A DNA stretch of 64,000 nucleotides from Gammaproteobacteria bacterium (GCA_002717445.1 PBDY01000019.1:54558-118557), one strand, 5' to 3'; shown: positions 33,310 through 42,769, numbered from the stretch's first letter. The notes: generated from the letters alone by a model not told the origin. A program made the numbers and translations.

Positions 33310-33373
33310 GTTATATACCCACCAAGTTTTTAATAAAAAATTTATCAAAATTAAATTTATTTATTTATTTTTC

Positions 33374-33382
33374 TGTTATGAT
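33374..33382 (+). promoter_or_regulatory. candidate extended -10 for the TonB-dependent receptor
   Basis: TGTTATGAT is a TG-extended -10 (TATGAT, 5/6) in the 146-nt AT-rich leader between tRNA-Val and the receptor start. No clear -35 is seen. Confidence 0.35.
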
Positions 33383-33455
33383 CCTGCAGTTAGAGATTCA
33401 TGCTCATCATTCGATGAAATGGGGAGTGACTAACAAAAACAATGGGGGAAAATTA

Positions 33456-35798
33456 ATGAATTGTTTAAAAAACTATATATTAGCTTCGCTTTACATCTCC
33501 TTTTTTTCTTTAGCTTCTTTTGCTCAGGAAATTGAGGAAATCATAGTTACGGCAAACAAAAGGGAGCAAACGGTTCAGGATATACCGATGAATATCTCAG
33601 TCTTAACATCCGATGTTATGACTGCAAGAGGCATATACAAGCCTGAAGATTATTTGAGGACACTTGCGGGTGTATCGACTCCTGGTGGAGACAGATACTA
33701 CACCATGAGGGGTCTAAATACCGGTACAGCTCAAGTTTCATCTGGAACGTCTAATACCTATATGGGTGAAATCTCCATGGGCATGACCAATCTGTATGAT
33801 ATTGAGAGGATTGAAGTGCTTAGGGGTCCTCAAGGTACCCTTTATGGATCAAATGCTGTGGGTGGAACGATAAGGTATATTACAAATATACCTCAGTTTG
33901 ACGAATTTGAAGGTGACGTCACCATAGAATACGTAGACAAAAAATTAGCCGATGACAGCGGTTATAACTACAATTTGATGCTCAATGTTCCTCTCTCTGA
34001 TAACTTTGCCATGAGAGCAGTCTACACATCTCAGAAAGATCCTGGAATCTACCAAAACGTTGCGAACGGTCGAAAAGATATCGGCACACAAGACGATGAT
34101 GAATACAGATTGATGTTCAGATATCAAAACGGTCCATTGGACGTCAATGCAATGGTTATGAAAAGAGAGCGTTTTGATTTTGGTCAAAAAGAAAAGGGAA
34201 ATGCAGATAAACCTGGAACAGCAGATATCGTTGATCCAAATTGTAACTACGATTCAGCTTGGTACTACGGCGATACTTGTTCAAGAGTCTACGCTACAGC
34301 TGGTGGTGATTTAAGTGGTTATGATGAAAGCCTTGCATTTTACTCTTTCACCGATGAAACATATGATGTTGAATCTACCGTTACTTCGTTAACAGTGGAA
34401 TACGATTTTGAAACATTCACTGGAATGCTAATTCTCGCTGATTATGATTTTGATGATTATTATGTCACTGACTGGTCGAGAATTGATACCGATGACCTTT
34501 TTGTCGATGACCTTTTTTACTATGGTGATGGCAGTCGTGACACTCAAGAAATCAGGTTCTCATCTGCCACAGATGGTCCAATACAATGGACAGTGGGATA
34601 CTTCAAGACTGATTATGAAGATGCACCTAATAGTGTTACAGAATGGGAAGTAACTGATACCGATGGACTCGATTATCTTGGTTATATGGGATTTACCTCA
34701 CATGATGGCACTTATGATCCCTCATTTTATGTTTCACCATATGGTGACACTCAGTTTAGAGGCAACAGTGGATTCATGGTTTATGGAAGTTATAACTACT
34801 ATAACTATGCTGAAGAAAAAGCTTTATACGGTTCTGTTGACTATTCGATCAATAACTGGACATTCACAGTAGGTATGAGAGATTTTGAGTTGTCAGACGG
34901 CTTTAAAGCATCCGAATATGGACTTTTCTATGAAGATCCTGATAACACAGGTTGTGACGGAACTGAAGCTGTTGGAGTAACATGCTCTGAAGAAAATGGT
35001 GAAGAATCAGATAATCGTTTGAAATACACGGTCTCATATGAAGTCAATGACGATTTGACTCTATTTGCTGTGTCATCAGTGGGTTATAGATCTGGTGGAA
35101 ACAATGCTGCACTTCCATTCTTTTGTGCAAACGATCCTGAAGCTGCTGGTTTTAAAAGAAGATATACATCCGATGAAGCGGAAAATTCCGAAATTGGTAT
35201 AAAAACGAGGGGTAATAATTACACTTTAAATGCAACGTATTTCTGGGTTGACTGGACTGGAATTCAAGTCACAGTCAGGCCTGCATGTGGATGGTCCTTC
35301 ACTTACAATGGTGGTGAAGCAGAAACGTCTGGGATAGAGCTTGATTTCTCTTATGATATTTCTGAGAACCTTGTGCTTGATGTTACAGGAAGCTTCATCA
35401 GTGCTGAGATTGCAAACGATATTTCATCACTGGGAGCATCTGCAGGAGACAGGCTTCCAAATATTGCAGAAGAGCAGATGTCTCTTGGTCTTTCATATGA
35501 CTTTGAAATGTTTGCATCACCTGCCTTTGCTAGAGCTGACTTTAACTACTACGGTGAAAGTTTTGCGACCTTTGCAATGGATCGCGAAGACATGTCACCG
35601 AGTTATACACAGGTAAATTTTAATCTTGGTGTAGAATTAGATGAAAACACTCGTGTTCAACTTTCGATCAGCAACCTCACTGATGAACGAACCGAGGCGT
35701 TTAGATTCTCTGCAGAATCTCCAAGTTATCGTGCCAGGAACTATCTACAATGGATACCACCTAGAACAATAGCTTTGTCTTACTCAAGAAGCTTCTAA
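33456..35798 (+). CDS. TonB-dependent outer-membrane receptor
   Basis: TonB-dependent receptors import large or scarce substrates across the outer membrane using energy from TonB-ExbBD. The 780-aa protein has a signal peptide (NCLKNYILASLYISFFSLASFA), a TonB-box-like EEIIVTANKREQ just after it, the plug domain (VLTSDVMTARG ... LRGPQGTLYGSNAVGGTIRYI) and a beta-barrel ending in an aromatic strand (RTIALSYSRSF). The tracked ORF starts at 33261 inside tRNA-Val; the ATG at 33456, preceded by GGGGGAA, is the real start because the signal peptide follows. The barrel is rich in Asp, Tyr and Gly. The substrate is not deducible. It resembles the large TBDR families of marine gammaproteobacteria. Confidence 0.92.
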   Translation: MNCLKNYILASLYISFFSLASFAQEIEEIIVTANKREQTVQDIPMNISVLTSDVMTARGIYKPEDYLRTLAGVSTPGGDRYYTMRGLNTGTAQVSSGTSNTYMGEISMGMTNLYDIERIEVLRGPQGTLYGSNAVGGTIRYITNIPQFDEFEGDVTIEYVDKKLADDSGYNYNLMLNVPLSDNFAMRAVYTSQKDPGIYQNVANGRKDIGTQDDDEYRLMFRYQNGPLDVNAMVMKRERFDFGQKEKGNADKPGTADIVDPNCNYDSAWYYGDTCSRVYATAGGDLSGYDESLAFYSFTDETYDVESTVTSLTVEYDFETFTGMLILADYDFDDYYVTDWSRIDTDDLFVDDLFYYGDGSRDTQEIRFSSATDGPIQWTVGYFKTDYEDAPNSVTEWEVTDTDGLDYLGYMGFTSHDGTYDPSFYVSPYGDTQFRGNSGFMVYGSYNYYNYAEEKALYGSVDYSINNWTFTVGMRDFELSDGFKASEYGLFYEDPDNTGCDGTEAVGVTCSEENGEESDNRLKYTVSYEVNDDLTLFAVSSVGYRSGGNNAALPFFCANDPEAAGFKRRYTSDEAENSEIGIKTRGNNYTLNATYFWVDWTGIQVTVRPACGWSFTYNGGEAETSGIELDFSYDISENLVLDVTGSFISAEIANDISSLGASAGDRLPNIAEEQMSLGLSYDFEMFASPAFARADFNYYGESFATFAMDREDMSPSYTQVNFNLGVELDENTRVQLSISNLTDERTEAFRFSAESPSYRARNYLQWIPPRTIALSYSRSF

Positions 35799-35814
35799 TG
35801 AGAGTAGCAAATTG

Positions 35815-35842
35815 AAAAAAGCCCGTGGAAGCGGGCTTTTTT
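35815..35842. terminator. bidirectional Rho-independent terminator
   Basis: AAAAAA-GCCCGT-GGAA-GCGGGC-TTTTTTT: a 6-bp stem with a GGAA tetraloop, flanked by A and T runs, so it can end transcription from both sides. It lies between the convergent receptor and amidohydrolase genes; the amidohydrolase stop lies in its T run. Confidence 0.9.
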
Positions 35843-37098
35843 TATTTAATGATCTGACCTTCCTTCATAATGAAATGGACCCTTTCCAATGATGTGATAT
35901 CTTTAATTGGATCTCCTTTGACTCCTATGATGTCAGCTTCATAAGACTCTTTTATCTCACCAACATTTGCAAGCCCAAAAAGCTCCGCTGTATTAATGGT
36001 TGCCGCCTGGATAGCCTGTATTGGAGTCATGCCCCATTGGACCATGTATTTAAATTGTCTGGCATTTTTTCCATGTGGGTATATCCCAGCATCCGTTCCA
36101 AAAACCATTTTGGCACGCGTTTCTACTGCCATTTTGAAATTCTCCCTTTGCTTTCGTCCAACTGTTCTTTCTTTTTTAAGAGCATATTCTGGAATACCGT
36201 TTTTAGCGCCTTCCCCAAGTATATAATCAGAAACATATATATCCATTGACAAAAAAACGCCTTTCGCAATCGCATGCCTGATGGTGTCCTGATCAATCAA
36301 ACTCGAATGCTCGACCGAGTCGACACCTGCATCAATTGCCATTCTGATGCCTTCTAACCCGTGTGCGTGTGCAGCAACTTTCATTCCATGAGTGTGAGCC
36401 TCATCAACGATCGCTCTCATTTCCTCAAGCGTGTATTGCCTATTATTGAGATTTGTATTTTTTGACATTACACCGCCAGTGGCACAATATTTAATCAGGT
36501 CAGCACCGTACTTCCTATTCTCTCTAACCTTTTTTCGAATTTCCCAAGGTCCATCAGCCACGCCTTGTGCTTTGTTTTCGTATTCCGCTGGGAGAATATT
36601 GCTGTCACAATGACCACCGGTGATTCCAAGGGGGGGGCCGGATACAAGGAGAGTAGGGCCTATGATTGCCTTTTGATCAATGGCATCCCTCAATGCCACA
36701 TCAGCATAATTCGCTGCGCCCACATTCCTGACTGTCGTGAATCCAGCCATTAGAGTCTGTTTGGCATTTTTGACGCCATAAATAGCTGCTAGATATGAGG
36801 ACTCTGAAATTCCTTCATATCCCTTGAGGTCAGTATTTCCTGTTAAATGGACATGAGAATCCATTAAACCAGGAAGGATCGTTGTCTCTGGTAGGCTGAT
36901 GACCTCATATCCGTCCAGAGCTGGAATATTCTTTGAGACTTTTGTGATGAACCCGTCTTCAACAAGGATGCCTGCACCAATAATGATCTCACCGGTTCTA
37001 ACATCAAGGACTTGTTTTGGCTTAATTAATATGCTTTGAGAATACCCCTCTGCATGAAGAAATATAAAGAGAGGGATTATAAATAGAATCTTTTTCAT
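35842..37098 (-). CDS. secreted amidohydrolase (imidazolonepropionase/prolidase-like)
   Basis: A 418-aa metal-dependent hydrolase with a signal peptide (KKILFIIPLFIFLHAEGYS). Motifs of the amidohydrolase superfamily: LPGLMDSHVHL (HxH metal ligands), the lysine in GADLIKYCATGG that is usually carboxylated, AAHAHG, VEHSS, and GTDAGIYPHG near residue 330. It matches the group often annotated as imidazolonepropionase-like or Xaa-Pro dipeptidase (Sgx9260-type) enzymes that hydrolyse dipeptides or amides. A periplasmic location is predicted. It is the last gene of a seven-gene minus-strand run and faces the TonB receptor. Confidence 0.85.
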   Translation of the reverse strand: MKKILFIIPLFIFLHAEGYSQSILIKPKQVLDVRTGEIIIGAGILVEDGFITKVSKNIPALDGYEVISLPETTILPGLMDSHVHLTGNTDLKGYEGISESSYLAAIYGVKNAKQTLMAGFTTVRNVGAANYADVALRDAIDQKAIIGPTLLVSGPPLGITGGHCDSNILPAEYENKAQGVADGPWEIRKKVRENRKYGADLIKYCATGGVMSKNTNLNNRQYTLEEMRAIVDEAHTHGMKVAAHAHGLEGIRMAIDAGVDSVEHSSLIDQDTIRHAIAKGVFLSMDIYVSDYILGEGAKNGIPEYALKKERTVGRKQRENFKMAVETRAKMVFGTDAGIYPHGKNARQFKYMVQWGMTPIQAIQAATINTAELFGLANVGEIKESYEADIIGVKGDPIKDITSLERVHFIMKEGQIIK

Positions 37099-37112
37099 AG
37101 TTAAAAACCGAA

Positions 37113-38042
37113 TTAATTGTTATCGCAATCAACCAACCTATCATCAATGTTTGTGTCGGGGAAATATTTTTCAAGCAAAGCCCAAAGTGCAGATACCATT
37201 TCAGTTGAAACTTTGTCGAACGACTGATCCGGTGTGAAGTGGTATTGAAATGCTCTGATCACATAAAAAGTTTGCTCGTCCATTTCTCCGGTTATCTCTA
37301 TCCCGTAACCATATTTTTTTAAAGCGCATTGAATTTGACCGATACTTGGCTTTTTTCGTCTGAATTTCTTTTTATATTTCATATATGTTTCATCGTCATA
37401 CCACGCTCCAATGCCATTTTCATAAAGCCTTTTCCATGGAAACTTTGGCCCAGGATCGTATTTTCTATTGGGAGCAATATCTGAGTGGCCGATGATATAC
37501 GTTGGCCTGATTTCGTCATGCCTTGAGAGAATGTCTTTTAAGAGCATAATCAATGCATCAATCTGGTCGTCATCAAACGGCGGGAAAAGGCAGATAAAGT
37601 TATTTGTGTAATCATATTTCGAGCCTTGTCTAATGGTGCATTCAGCCTGATTAACGAGTTCAATACCGATTGATTGATCATTGATATTTGTTCGCTTCTC
37701 CCAACGGCTTATTCCAGCATGAAATGCTCGATCCTCCTCATTAACCAACTGAAAAACTTTGATTTGATCCAAATAGGTGTCATCGCCAGTTTCAGGAATC
37801 AGATAATGTGAGCTAACTCCATATTGTTCCTGAGTCAGTACTTTTAGAGAGTTTTCCCAATCAATACTCGTATAGTGAATCACAATGAATCGAACACGGG
37901 TGCTGAAGTTTTCAGACTCAAGGGACTTTATTTTCTCGAATGCATTTGCACCGTTGTCACTAGAGACTACAACAGAAGTATTTATACAGAGAATTACTGT
38001 CGCTAATAATCCTAAAATATATTTGAAAGTGAGTCGGCACAT
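37113..38042 (-). CDS. N-acetylmuramoyl-L-alanine amidase, AmiD-like
   Basis: A 309-aa cell-wall amidase with an N-terminal hydrophobic signal (LLATVILCINTS). The Amidase_2 domain has the zinc ligands in VIHYTS, GHSDIAPNRKYDPGPKFPW, and the typical YLIPETGD and AFHAGISRW segments. The C-terminal part (SIGQIQCALKKYGYGIEITGEMDEQTFYVIRAFQYHF) is a peptidoglycan-binding domain. This layout is that of AmiD, an outer-membrane anchored amidase in E. coli; here the cysteine after VIL is a poor lipobox, so lipidation is uncertain. It likely cleaves anhydro-muropeptides in the periplasm. Confidence 0.88.
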   Translation of the reverse strand: MCRLTFKYILGLLATVILCINTSVVVSSDNGANAFEKIKSLESENFSTRVRFIVIHYTSIDWENSLKVLTQEQYGVSSHYLIPETGDDTYLDQIKVFQLVNEEDRAFHAGISRWEKRTNINDQSIGIELVNQAECTIRQGSKYDYTNNFICLFPPFDDDQIDALIMLLKDILSRHDEIRPTYIIGHSDIAPNRKYDPGPKFPWKRLYENGIGAWYDDETYMKYKKKFRRKKPSIGQIQCALKKYGYGIEITGEMDEQTFYVIRAFQYHFTPDQSFDKVSTEMVSALWALLEKYFPDTNIDDRLVDCDNN

Positions 38043-38049
38043 CTGACTA

Positions 38050-38685
38050 TTAAAGCATGAATCTAGTTAAGGACTGCACTAGTGAAAACAATGGATCTAA
38101 AATCCCAAAAAAGAGGAGGCCGATGACTAAAAATATTCCATAGGGCTCAAACTGGTCAATTAATACTCCGTTTTTACCTGAAAGAACTGATCTCAGAACC
38201 CTGCCTCCATCCAATGGAGGAATTGGAAGTAGGTTAAAGAACATTAAAAGGAGATTAATAAAAACTCCATACCAACACATCATTGCAAACAGTTCGGTGA
38301 GTCTTTCAGTGACAAGGCTTTGAATTGATAAAGATGAATAAAGCATGAATACGATGGACCATATTATTGCCATTATTAGATTTGAAACAGGTCCTGCCAG
38401 AGCAACAAAAAACATCGCTCTGTTTCGATTCTGAAAATTGTATGGGTTGACTGGTACGGGTTTGGCCCATCCAAATACCAACCCACCTAGATATACTAAA
38501 ACAGCAGGCAATATGACTGTCCCAACCAAATCAATATGAGCAATGGGGTTAAGCGTCAGACGGCCTTGTCTTGAAGCGGTTAAGTCACCAAACCCTTTTG
38601 CAATGAGACCATGTGCAACCTCATGGACCGTGATGGCATAAATAACCGGTATTGCAATTGCAATGACTTGAAAGAGTAAATCCAT
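38050..38685 (-). CDS. site-2 protease-like M50 zinc metalloprotease
   Basis: A 211-aa integral membrane protein with the zinc motif HEVAHG (residues 21-26), a conserved GRLTLNPIAHID segment, and the third ligand motif LLPIPPLDGGRVL. Four to five hydrophobic helices are visible. It has the compact architecture of the YwhC/Rv-type S2P group without PDZ domain. Substrates are unknown. It lies 8 nt after the fatty acid hydroxylase gene and 7 nt before the amidase. Confidence 0.88.
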   Translation of the reverse strand: MDLLFQVIAIAIPVIYAITVHEVAHGLIAKGFGDLTASRQGRLTLNPIAHIDLVGTVILPAVLVYLGGLVFGWAKPVPVNPYNFQNRNRAMFFVALAGPVSNLIMAIIWSIVFMLYSSLSIQSLVTERLTELFAMMCWYGVFINLLLMFFNLLPIPPLDGGRVLRSVLSGKNGVLIDQFEPYGIFLVIGLLFFGILDPLFSLVQSLTRFML

Positions 38686-38693
38686 GAATAAAT

Positions 38694-39932
38694 CTATTTG
38701 ATGATGGATAATCTATTGTTGATTGGGAGAAAAATGAGTAAATAAAAAATACTCATCAAAGCTTGATAGAAGAATAGATCTATTGTCAGCACTGATGGTT
38801 GAGTGTTAAAACTCAGATATGCCGTAACAACGAATAACGATCTTATGATTTCGAGATTAACAGCCCATTGTTTGTTTTCGAGAATTAGATTGACCAAGGT
38901 TGTTGAAAAGACAAGCATTGCAGCAACCATCCAAGTGATTGCATATGACTGATCTGAGACTGTAAAGATCAATGCTGTTGAAATAATGCTATTGTTGGTG
39001 AACTGTATTAAAGAGAATGTTTTGGTTGCAGAGTCACATTCGGGGTCATATTTAACAAAGCTATTCATGTCATTGGAGAAATGAGGAAACATCTCTAAAA
39101 CATCATCCGGTCTCCATCTCGTACTGGAAAACCAAACTCTCAATTTATTTTTAATTCCTTTGGTGTAAAAGCTATCTCTGATCATTTGATGATAGATCTC
39201 AAGGTTTGACCAAATGGGATTCCAGCTTCTCAAAGGTTTGACCGTTCCATACGTGGGTTTAAGTTCATCCATTTCTTCTATAAATGTTCCAAATATTCTG
39301 TCCCAGAGGATGAATACTCCGCCATAATTTGCATCAATATATTCAGGATTCTGCGCATGGTGCACACGGTGATTCGATGGCGTTATAAAAATGTACTCGA
39401 AAATGCCCAATCTGCCTATGTGCTCTGTGTGGACCCAAAATTGGTAGAGTAAATTTACAGCAGCCACTGTAAAGAAGACTTCTCCAGGAATGCCCACAAA
39501 GAACATTGGAGTATAAAAAATCCACTTCCAGAGCCATCCGGTGCTTGTTTGCCTGAGTGCTGTGCTTAAGTTGTACTCTTCTCCTTGATGATGCACGACG
39601 TGTGAAGCCCACAGTAACTTTATTTCATGGCTCATTCTATGCATCCAATAATAGCAGACATCGTAAAGCACAAAGGCCACTAACCAAGTCAACCAACTTT
39701 CTTTGGGAAGAAGTTGGAGGCTGTAATGGGTCGCGATACTCGTCCATACAACAGTTTGTAAACCTAAGTTAAGCATCGGGGGGATCCGGCTGATTAATCC
39801 TAATGATATTGCGGCTATTGAATCATTCAGCCGATAGTTATTTTTTCCGGCCGCATAACCATAAATCAGCTCTATAGCAATCATCAAGAAGAAGACGGGA
39901 ACGGCCAGTGATATTAGTATTGAAGTATCCAT
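38694..39932 (-). CDS. sterol desaturase / fatty acid hydroxylase family protein (AGMO-like)
   Basis: A 412-aa membrane protein with the eight-histidine di-iron pattern: HRMSHE, HVVHHQGEE and HRVHHAQNP, plus NYGGVFILWDRIFGTF. These features match the bacterial relatives of alkylglycerol monooxygenase (TMEM195) and sterol desaturases, which hydroxylate lipids. An additional C-terminal region with several hydrophobic helices follows the catalytic domain, as in the AGMO group. It probably modifies a membrane lipid, but the substrate cannot be named. It lies 7 nt downstream of the MBL-fold gene. Confidence 0.87.
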   Translation of the reverse strand: MDTSILISLAVPVFFLMIAIELIYGYAAGKNNYRLNDSIAAISLGLISRIPPMLNLGLQTVVWTSIATHYSLQLLPKESWLTWLVAFVLYDVCYYWMHRMSHEIKLLWASHVVHHQGEEYNLSTALRQTSTGWLWKWIFYTPMFFVGIPGEVFFTVAAVNLLYQFWVHTEHIGRLGIFEYIFITPSNHRVHHAQNPEYIDANYGGVFILWDRIFGTFIEEMDELKPTYGTVKPLRSWNPIWSNLEIYHQMIRDSFYTKGIKNKLRVWFSSTRWRPDDVLEMFPHFSNDMNSFVKYDPECDSATKTFSLIQFTNNSIISTALIFTVSDQSYAITWMVAAMLVFSTTLVNLILENKQWAVNLEIIRSLFVVTAYLSFNTQPSVLTIDLFFYQALMSIFYLLIFLPINNRLSIIK

Positions 39933-39939
39933 GGGTTAA

Positions 39940-40749
39940 TTATTCTATTAGAGAGTATCTTTGTCCATCAAATGTGGCCTGATTGTTTTCAATCAATCTA
40001 ATTAAATGTGCCTCCAATGAAAATCGTGCGAGCGGGAGCAACAACGAACTCACATCATCATAAACTTTAGGCAGTAGTGATTCGATATCAATAGAGGCAT
40101 TATCTTTTAAATGACCTAAGACCTTCTTTTCACGTTTTAGACGATGAGCAATCGTAGCATCAATTTCATCATATGGGTCATGTATGGGATCCCCGTGACC
40201 GGGAAGAATGGTATCAATTGTAAATTCTTTGATCATTTCCAGTGAATCCAAGTATTGTGTCATATTTCCATCAGGGGGAGCTATAACAACGGTCGAACCT
40301 TGCATGATGTGGTCACCTGTAAATAAGAAGCCATTATATAAATAACAGAAGTGATTGGATGCATGGCCAGGTGTATGGATAGCCATAATCTCATGGTCAG
40401 ATGATTTTATCATTGATCGATGTTGGACTGTTTCATGAATGCTGATTGGGAGATCTCTTAATCGAGAAGACTCGGTGATGCAACCATAGATTGGCAAACC
40501 CAATTCATTACTCAAAGACTCGGCTCCGGGCGAATGATCTGGGTGAGTATGCGTTATAAGGATTTTTGTAATCCGCCCATCACCGAGTTCCATTATATCC
40601 TCAATGTGATTACTCAGGTCTGGTCCAGGATCTATGATTGAGAGTTCTTCATTTCCAATGAGATAGGTATTTGTTCCAGGTCCTGTAAACACTCCACCAT
40701 TATCGGCAGTGAGTCTTTGTATCTCATCGGATATCCTAGTGATCCTCAT
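39940..40749 (-). CDS. metallo-beta-lactamase-fold hydrolase, LACTB2-like
   Basis: A 269-aa MBL-fold protein with the di-zinc motif THTHPDHSPG, HTPGHASNHFC, FTGDHIMQGS and LPGHGDPI, and a C-terminal winged-helix-like tail (LLPLARFSLEAHLIRLIE) as in LACTB2-type enzymes. The tracked ORF begins at 40839; I use the ATG at 40749 (MRITRISDEIQRL), because it gives the family N-terminus and overlaps the NUDIX gene by only 14 nt. Pairing of such an MBL protein with a NUDIX hydrolase recurs in proteobacteria. Possible roles are nuclease or thioester hydrolase. Confidence 0.85.
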   Translation of the reverse strand: MRITRISDEIQRLTADNGGVFTGPGTNTYLIGNEELSIIDPGPDLSNHIEDIMELGDGRITKILITHTHPDHSPGAESLSNELGLPIYGCITESSRLRDLPISIHETVQHRSMIKSSDHEIMAIHTPGHASNHFCYLYNGFLFTGDHIMQGSTVVIAPPDGNMTQYLDSLEMIKEFTIDTILPGHGDPIHDPYDEIDATIAHRLKREKKVLGHLKDNASIDIESLLPKVYDDVSSLLLPLARFSLEAHLIRLIENNQATFDGQRYSLIE

Positions 40750-41533
40750 ATCCTTGCTCTCCGGGCAAAAGGCCTTCCCATCTGCCATCTTTAATGAAGA
40801 ATTTTGGCTCAATTGCAGGTATATCTTCTGTTTTAACAATAGCCTTAGCGCGCATCAAGTCTTCTGTATTTTTGAAATCAGAAATGGATTCTAGATTTTT
40901 GATTGTTGGCATAATCAATGAGATTGTTCCTACCTCATGAGCACGGAGTGCTTCATCAATACCAAACCACTTACTGTCAGTTCCTTCGATACCGTCGTGA
41001 GTCAATATAAAACCTTCATTGAGTGGTGCCAGAAAAAAACGGGTTGTATATCTTTTTGTTTCAACTTTTGGAGTGATCCAGTGAGACACATATACAAGGC
41101 GATCAAGAGCTATTTTAAGTTTTAACTCATCTAAAATAAAAATGAATGAAATCTTTCCATGGAGTAAATCAGATCTCAGCTCTACCAGTCGTTGAGATTC
41201 AATCGTTGTGGGTATGAAAACATTATTATCATTTCGATTTGCAATGAGAGCACCAGTTTCCTCAAATGTTTCTCTCAAGGATGCGATCCAATAGGGCAGA
41301 GATTCGCTATCGTTGCTCAATACATCTTTGGCTTCTGTTTCACAAAGTCCGTTACAGTAATCTTCCGTTGCAATCTCCTGGTCCTGTTTTTCAAGAATGC
41401 CGCCAGGAAATACCCAAATTCCTCCAAAATTGCTTTTTTGTGCTCTTTTCATCAAAAACACTTGGACGCCTTGGTCTGAATCCCTCACAAGCATGAGAGA
41501 GCTCGATGGCATAAGATTATCTATGGATTGCAT
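40736..41533 (-). CDS. NUDIX hydrolase, NUDT19/NUDT7-like
   Basis: A 265-aa NUDIX protein. The box is present but split by a long insertion: WVFPGGILEKQDQEIA ... SLRETFEETGALI, which is the pattern of the NUDT19/RP2 group (CoA or acyl-CoA diphosphatases in animals). The start MQSIDNLMPSSSLMLVRD is also typical. It lies 16 nt after the FAD monooxygenase gene and overlaps the MBL gene, so both are probably translated together. Coenzyme A derivatives are plausible substrates by homology only. Confidence 0.83.
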   Translation of the reverse strand: MQSIDNLMPSSSLMLVRDSDQGVQVFLMKRAQKSNFGGIWVFPGGILEKQDQEIATEDYCNGLCETEAKDVLSNDSESLPYWIASLRETFEETGALIANRNDNNVFIPTTIESQRLVELRSDLLHGKISFIFILDELKLKIALDRLVYVSHWITPKVETKRYTTRFFLAPLNEGFILTHDGIEGTDSKWFGIDEALRAHEVGTISLIMPTIKNLESISDFKNTEDLMRAKAIVKTEDIPAIEPKFFIKDGRWEGLLPGEQGYEDH

Positions 41534-41549
41534 TGTCTAATGATTTATT

Positions 41550-42725
41550 TTATTTGGTCTCTGTAAGTTGATCCATGATCATTTTTTTAATCGGCCATAC
41601 ATTGTTACCAAATCGAAGTGCAAATCGTCTCATAAATTTCGCAGCTGACCGTTCAGAGTTAAATAAGTCTACGATCAAATTGGTTCCATAATAGAGGGTT
41701 CTTGTATTCATTTGATGTGTCTGATTGTATTTCTTTAGGATGTCATGCGTATAGAATGGCTCATTATTTGTCTTTGCTTCATTGAGTATTCTTGTCAGCG
41801 TATCAATGCCTCTTAAGCCGAGATTAAAGCCATGTGCTGTAACCGGATGCATTCCAACGGATGCATCACCGACTAGAACAAAACGTTCCGCATGAAAATG
41901 ATCTGCATGGCAGGCTAATAGTGGGTATGAAAATTTTTCTGAAGCCACGGACATTTTACCCAATCGATGATTAAACCTCTCTGAGATGTCTTCACTAAAT
42001 GCATTGTCATCCTGATCTAAGATCTCTTTAGCCTTATCGGTGTGTATCGTAATAACAACCGAACACTGTTTTCCAACCATTGGCAATACCGCCAATGTTC
42101 TCCCATAATGGAAACATTCATATGCGATATTTTCATGGTCCTTTTCATGATTCATTTTGCACACAATAACGATTTTTCCAAAATCCTTAACTTCTACAGG
42201 AATTCCCATTTGCCTTCTTGATCCAGAGAGTCGTCCGTCAGCAGCCACCAATAGCTCACCACGGATGATATCTCCCGACTCCAGTTCAACTTCGACTCCA
42301 TCACCATCAATGGAAAGTGACTTCGAGGTTGCTCTCTCGATAAATGAGATCATTGGATCATCTTTGATTGAGTTGAAGACCGCTGACTTGATTCTATGAT
42401 TCGGTATCAAATAACCTAGTGTTGTTTGATTCGTTTCCTCAAAATTAAAGTGTAGCGAATAGGGTGAATGGCCATTAAGAACCTTTGCTTCTTTGAGATG
42501 GGATATACAGTCCTGATCAATTAAGTCCCATGAGCCTATGTCTTTGAGTATTCGTCTTGAAAAATGCGTGATTGCGATTTCGCGCCCATCGTAAGCAGGG
42601 TCTGATAGATTATCTTTTGTCTGGCGATCGATTACGCAGACACTAAAACCTGAATTAGAAAGCGCTTTTGCGAGACTTAAGCCAACTGGGCCGGAGCCGA
42701 TGATGATGACGTCGTATTTTTTCAT
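41550..42725 (-). CDS. UbiH/UbiF/COQ6-family FAD monooxygenase (UbiM-like)
   Basis: A 391-aa flavoprotein hydroxylase: FAD-binding IIIGSGPVGLSLAKAL at the N-terminus, the second FAD motif VLVGDASVGMHPVTAHGFNLGLRG, and the middle ADGRLSGSRRQMGI motif. The family hydroxylates the ubiquinone ring. The early segment PAYDGREIAITHFSRRIL is like UbiM, the broad enzyme that can perform one or more of the UbiI/UbiH/UbiF steps. It heads the minus-strand run and is divergent from the rhodanese/formate dehydrogenase operon. ubiG in this window serves the same pathway. Confidence 0.8.
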   Translation of the reverse strand: MKKYDVIIIGSGPVGLSLAKALSNSGFSVCVIDRQTKDNLSDPAYDGREIAITHFSRRILKDIGSWDLIDQDCISHLKEAKVLNGHSPYSLHFNFEETNQTTLGYLIPNHRIKSAVFNSIKDDPMISFIERATSKSLSIDGDGVEVELESGDIIRGELLVAADGRLSGSRRQMGIPVEVKDFGKIVIVCKMNHEKDHENIAYECFHYGRTLAVLPMVGKQCSVVITIHTDKAKEILDQDDNAFSEDISERFNHRLGKMSVASEKFSYPLLACHADHFHAERFVLVGDASVGMHPVTAHGFNLGLRGIDTLTRILNEAKTNNEPFYTHDILKKYNQTHQMNTRTLYYGTNLIVDLFNSERSAAKFMRRFALRFGNNVWPIKKMIMDQLTETK

Positions 42726-42763
42726 TTGATCATGTAATTGATGTGTTATCTAAACATAATAAT

Positions 42764-42769
42764 TATAAT
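42764..42769 (+). promoter_or_regulatory. candidate -10 of the rhodanese/formate dehydrogenase operon
   Basis: A perfect TATAAT 26 bp before the rhodanese start, in the 70-bp divergent spacer. No good -35 is found at the usual distance (TTGATG is 20 bp away), so it may depend on an activator. Confidence 0.4.

Noticed and set aside
33261-33455. 65-codon N-terminal extension of the TonB receptor
   Set aside because: It runs through tRNA-Val, and the signal peptide starts only at the ATG at 33456.
40750-40839. Longer start of the MBL-fold protein
   Set aside because: The extra 30 residues lie within the NUDIX gene and are not typical of the family; the ATG at 40749 fits better.
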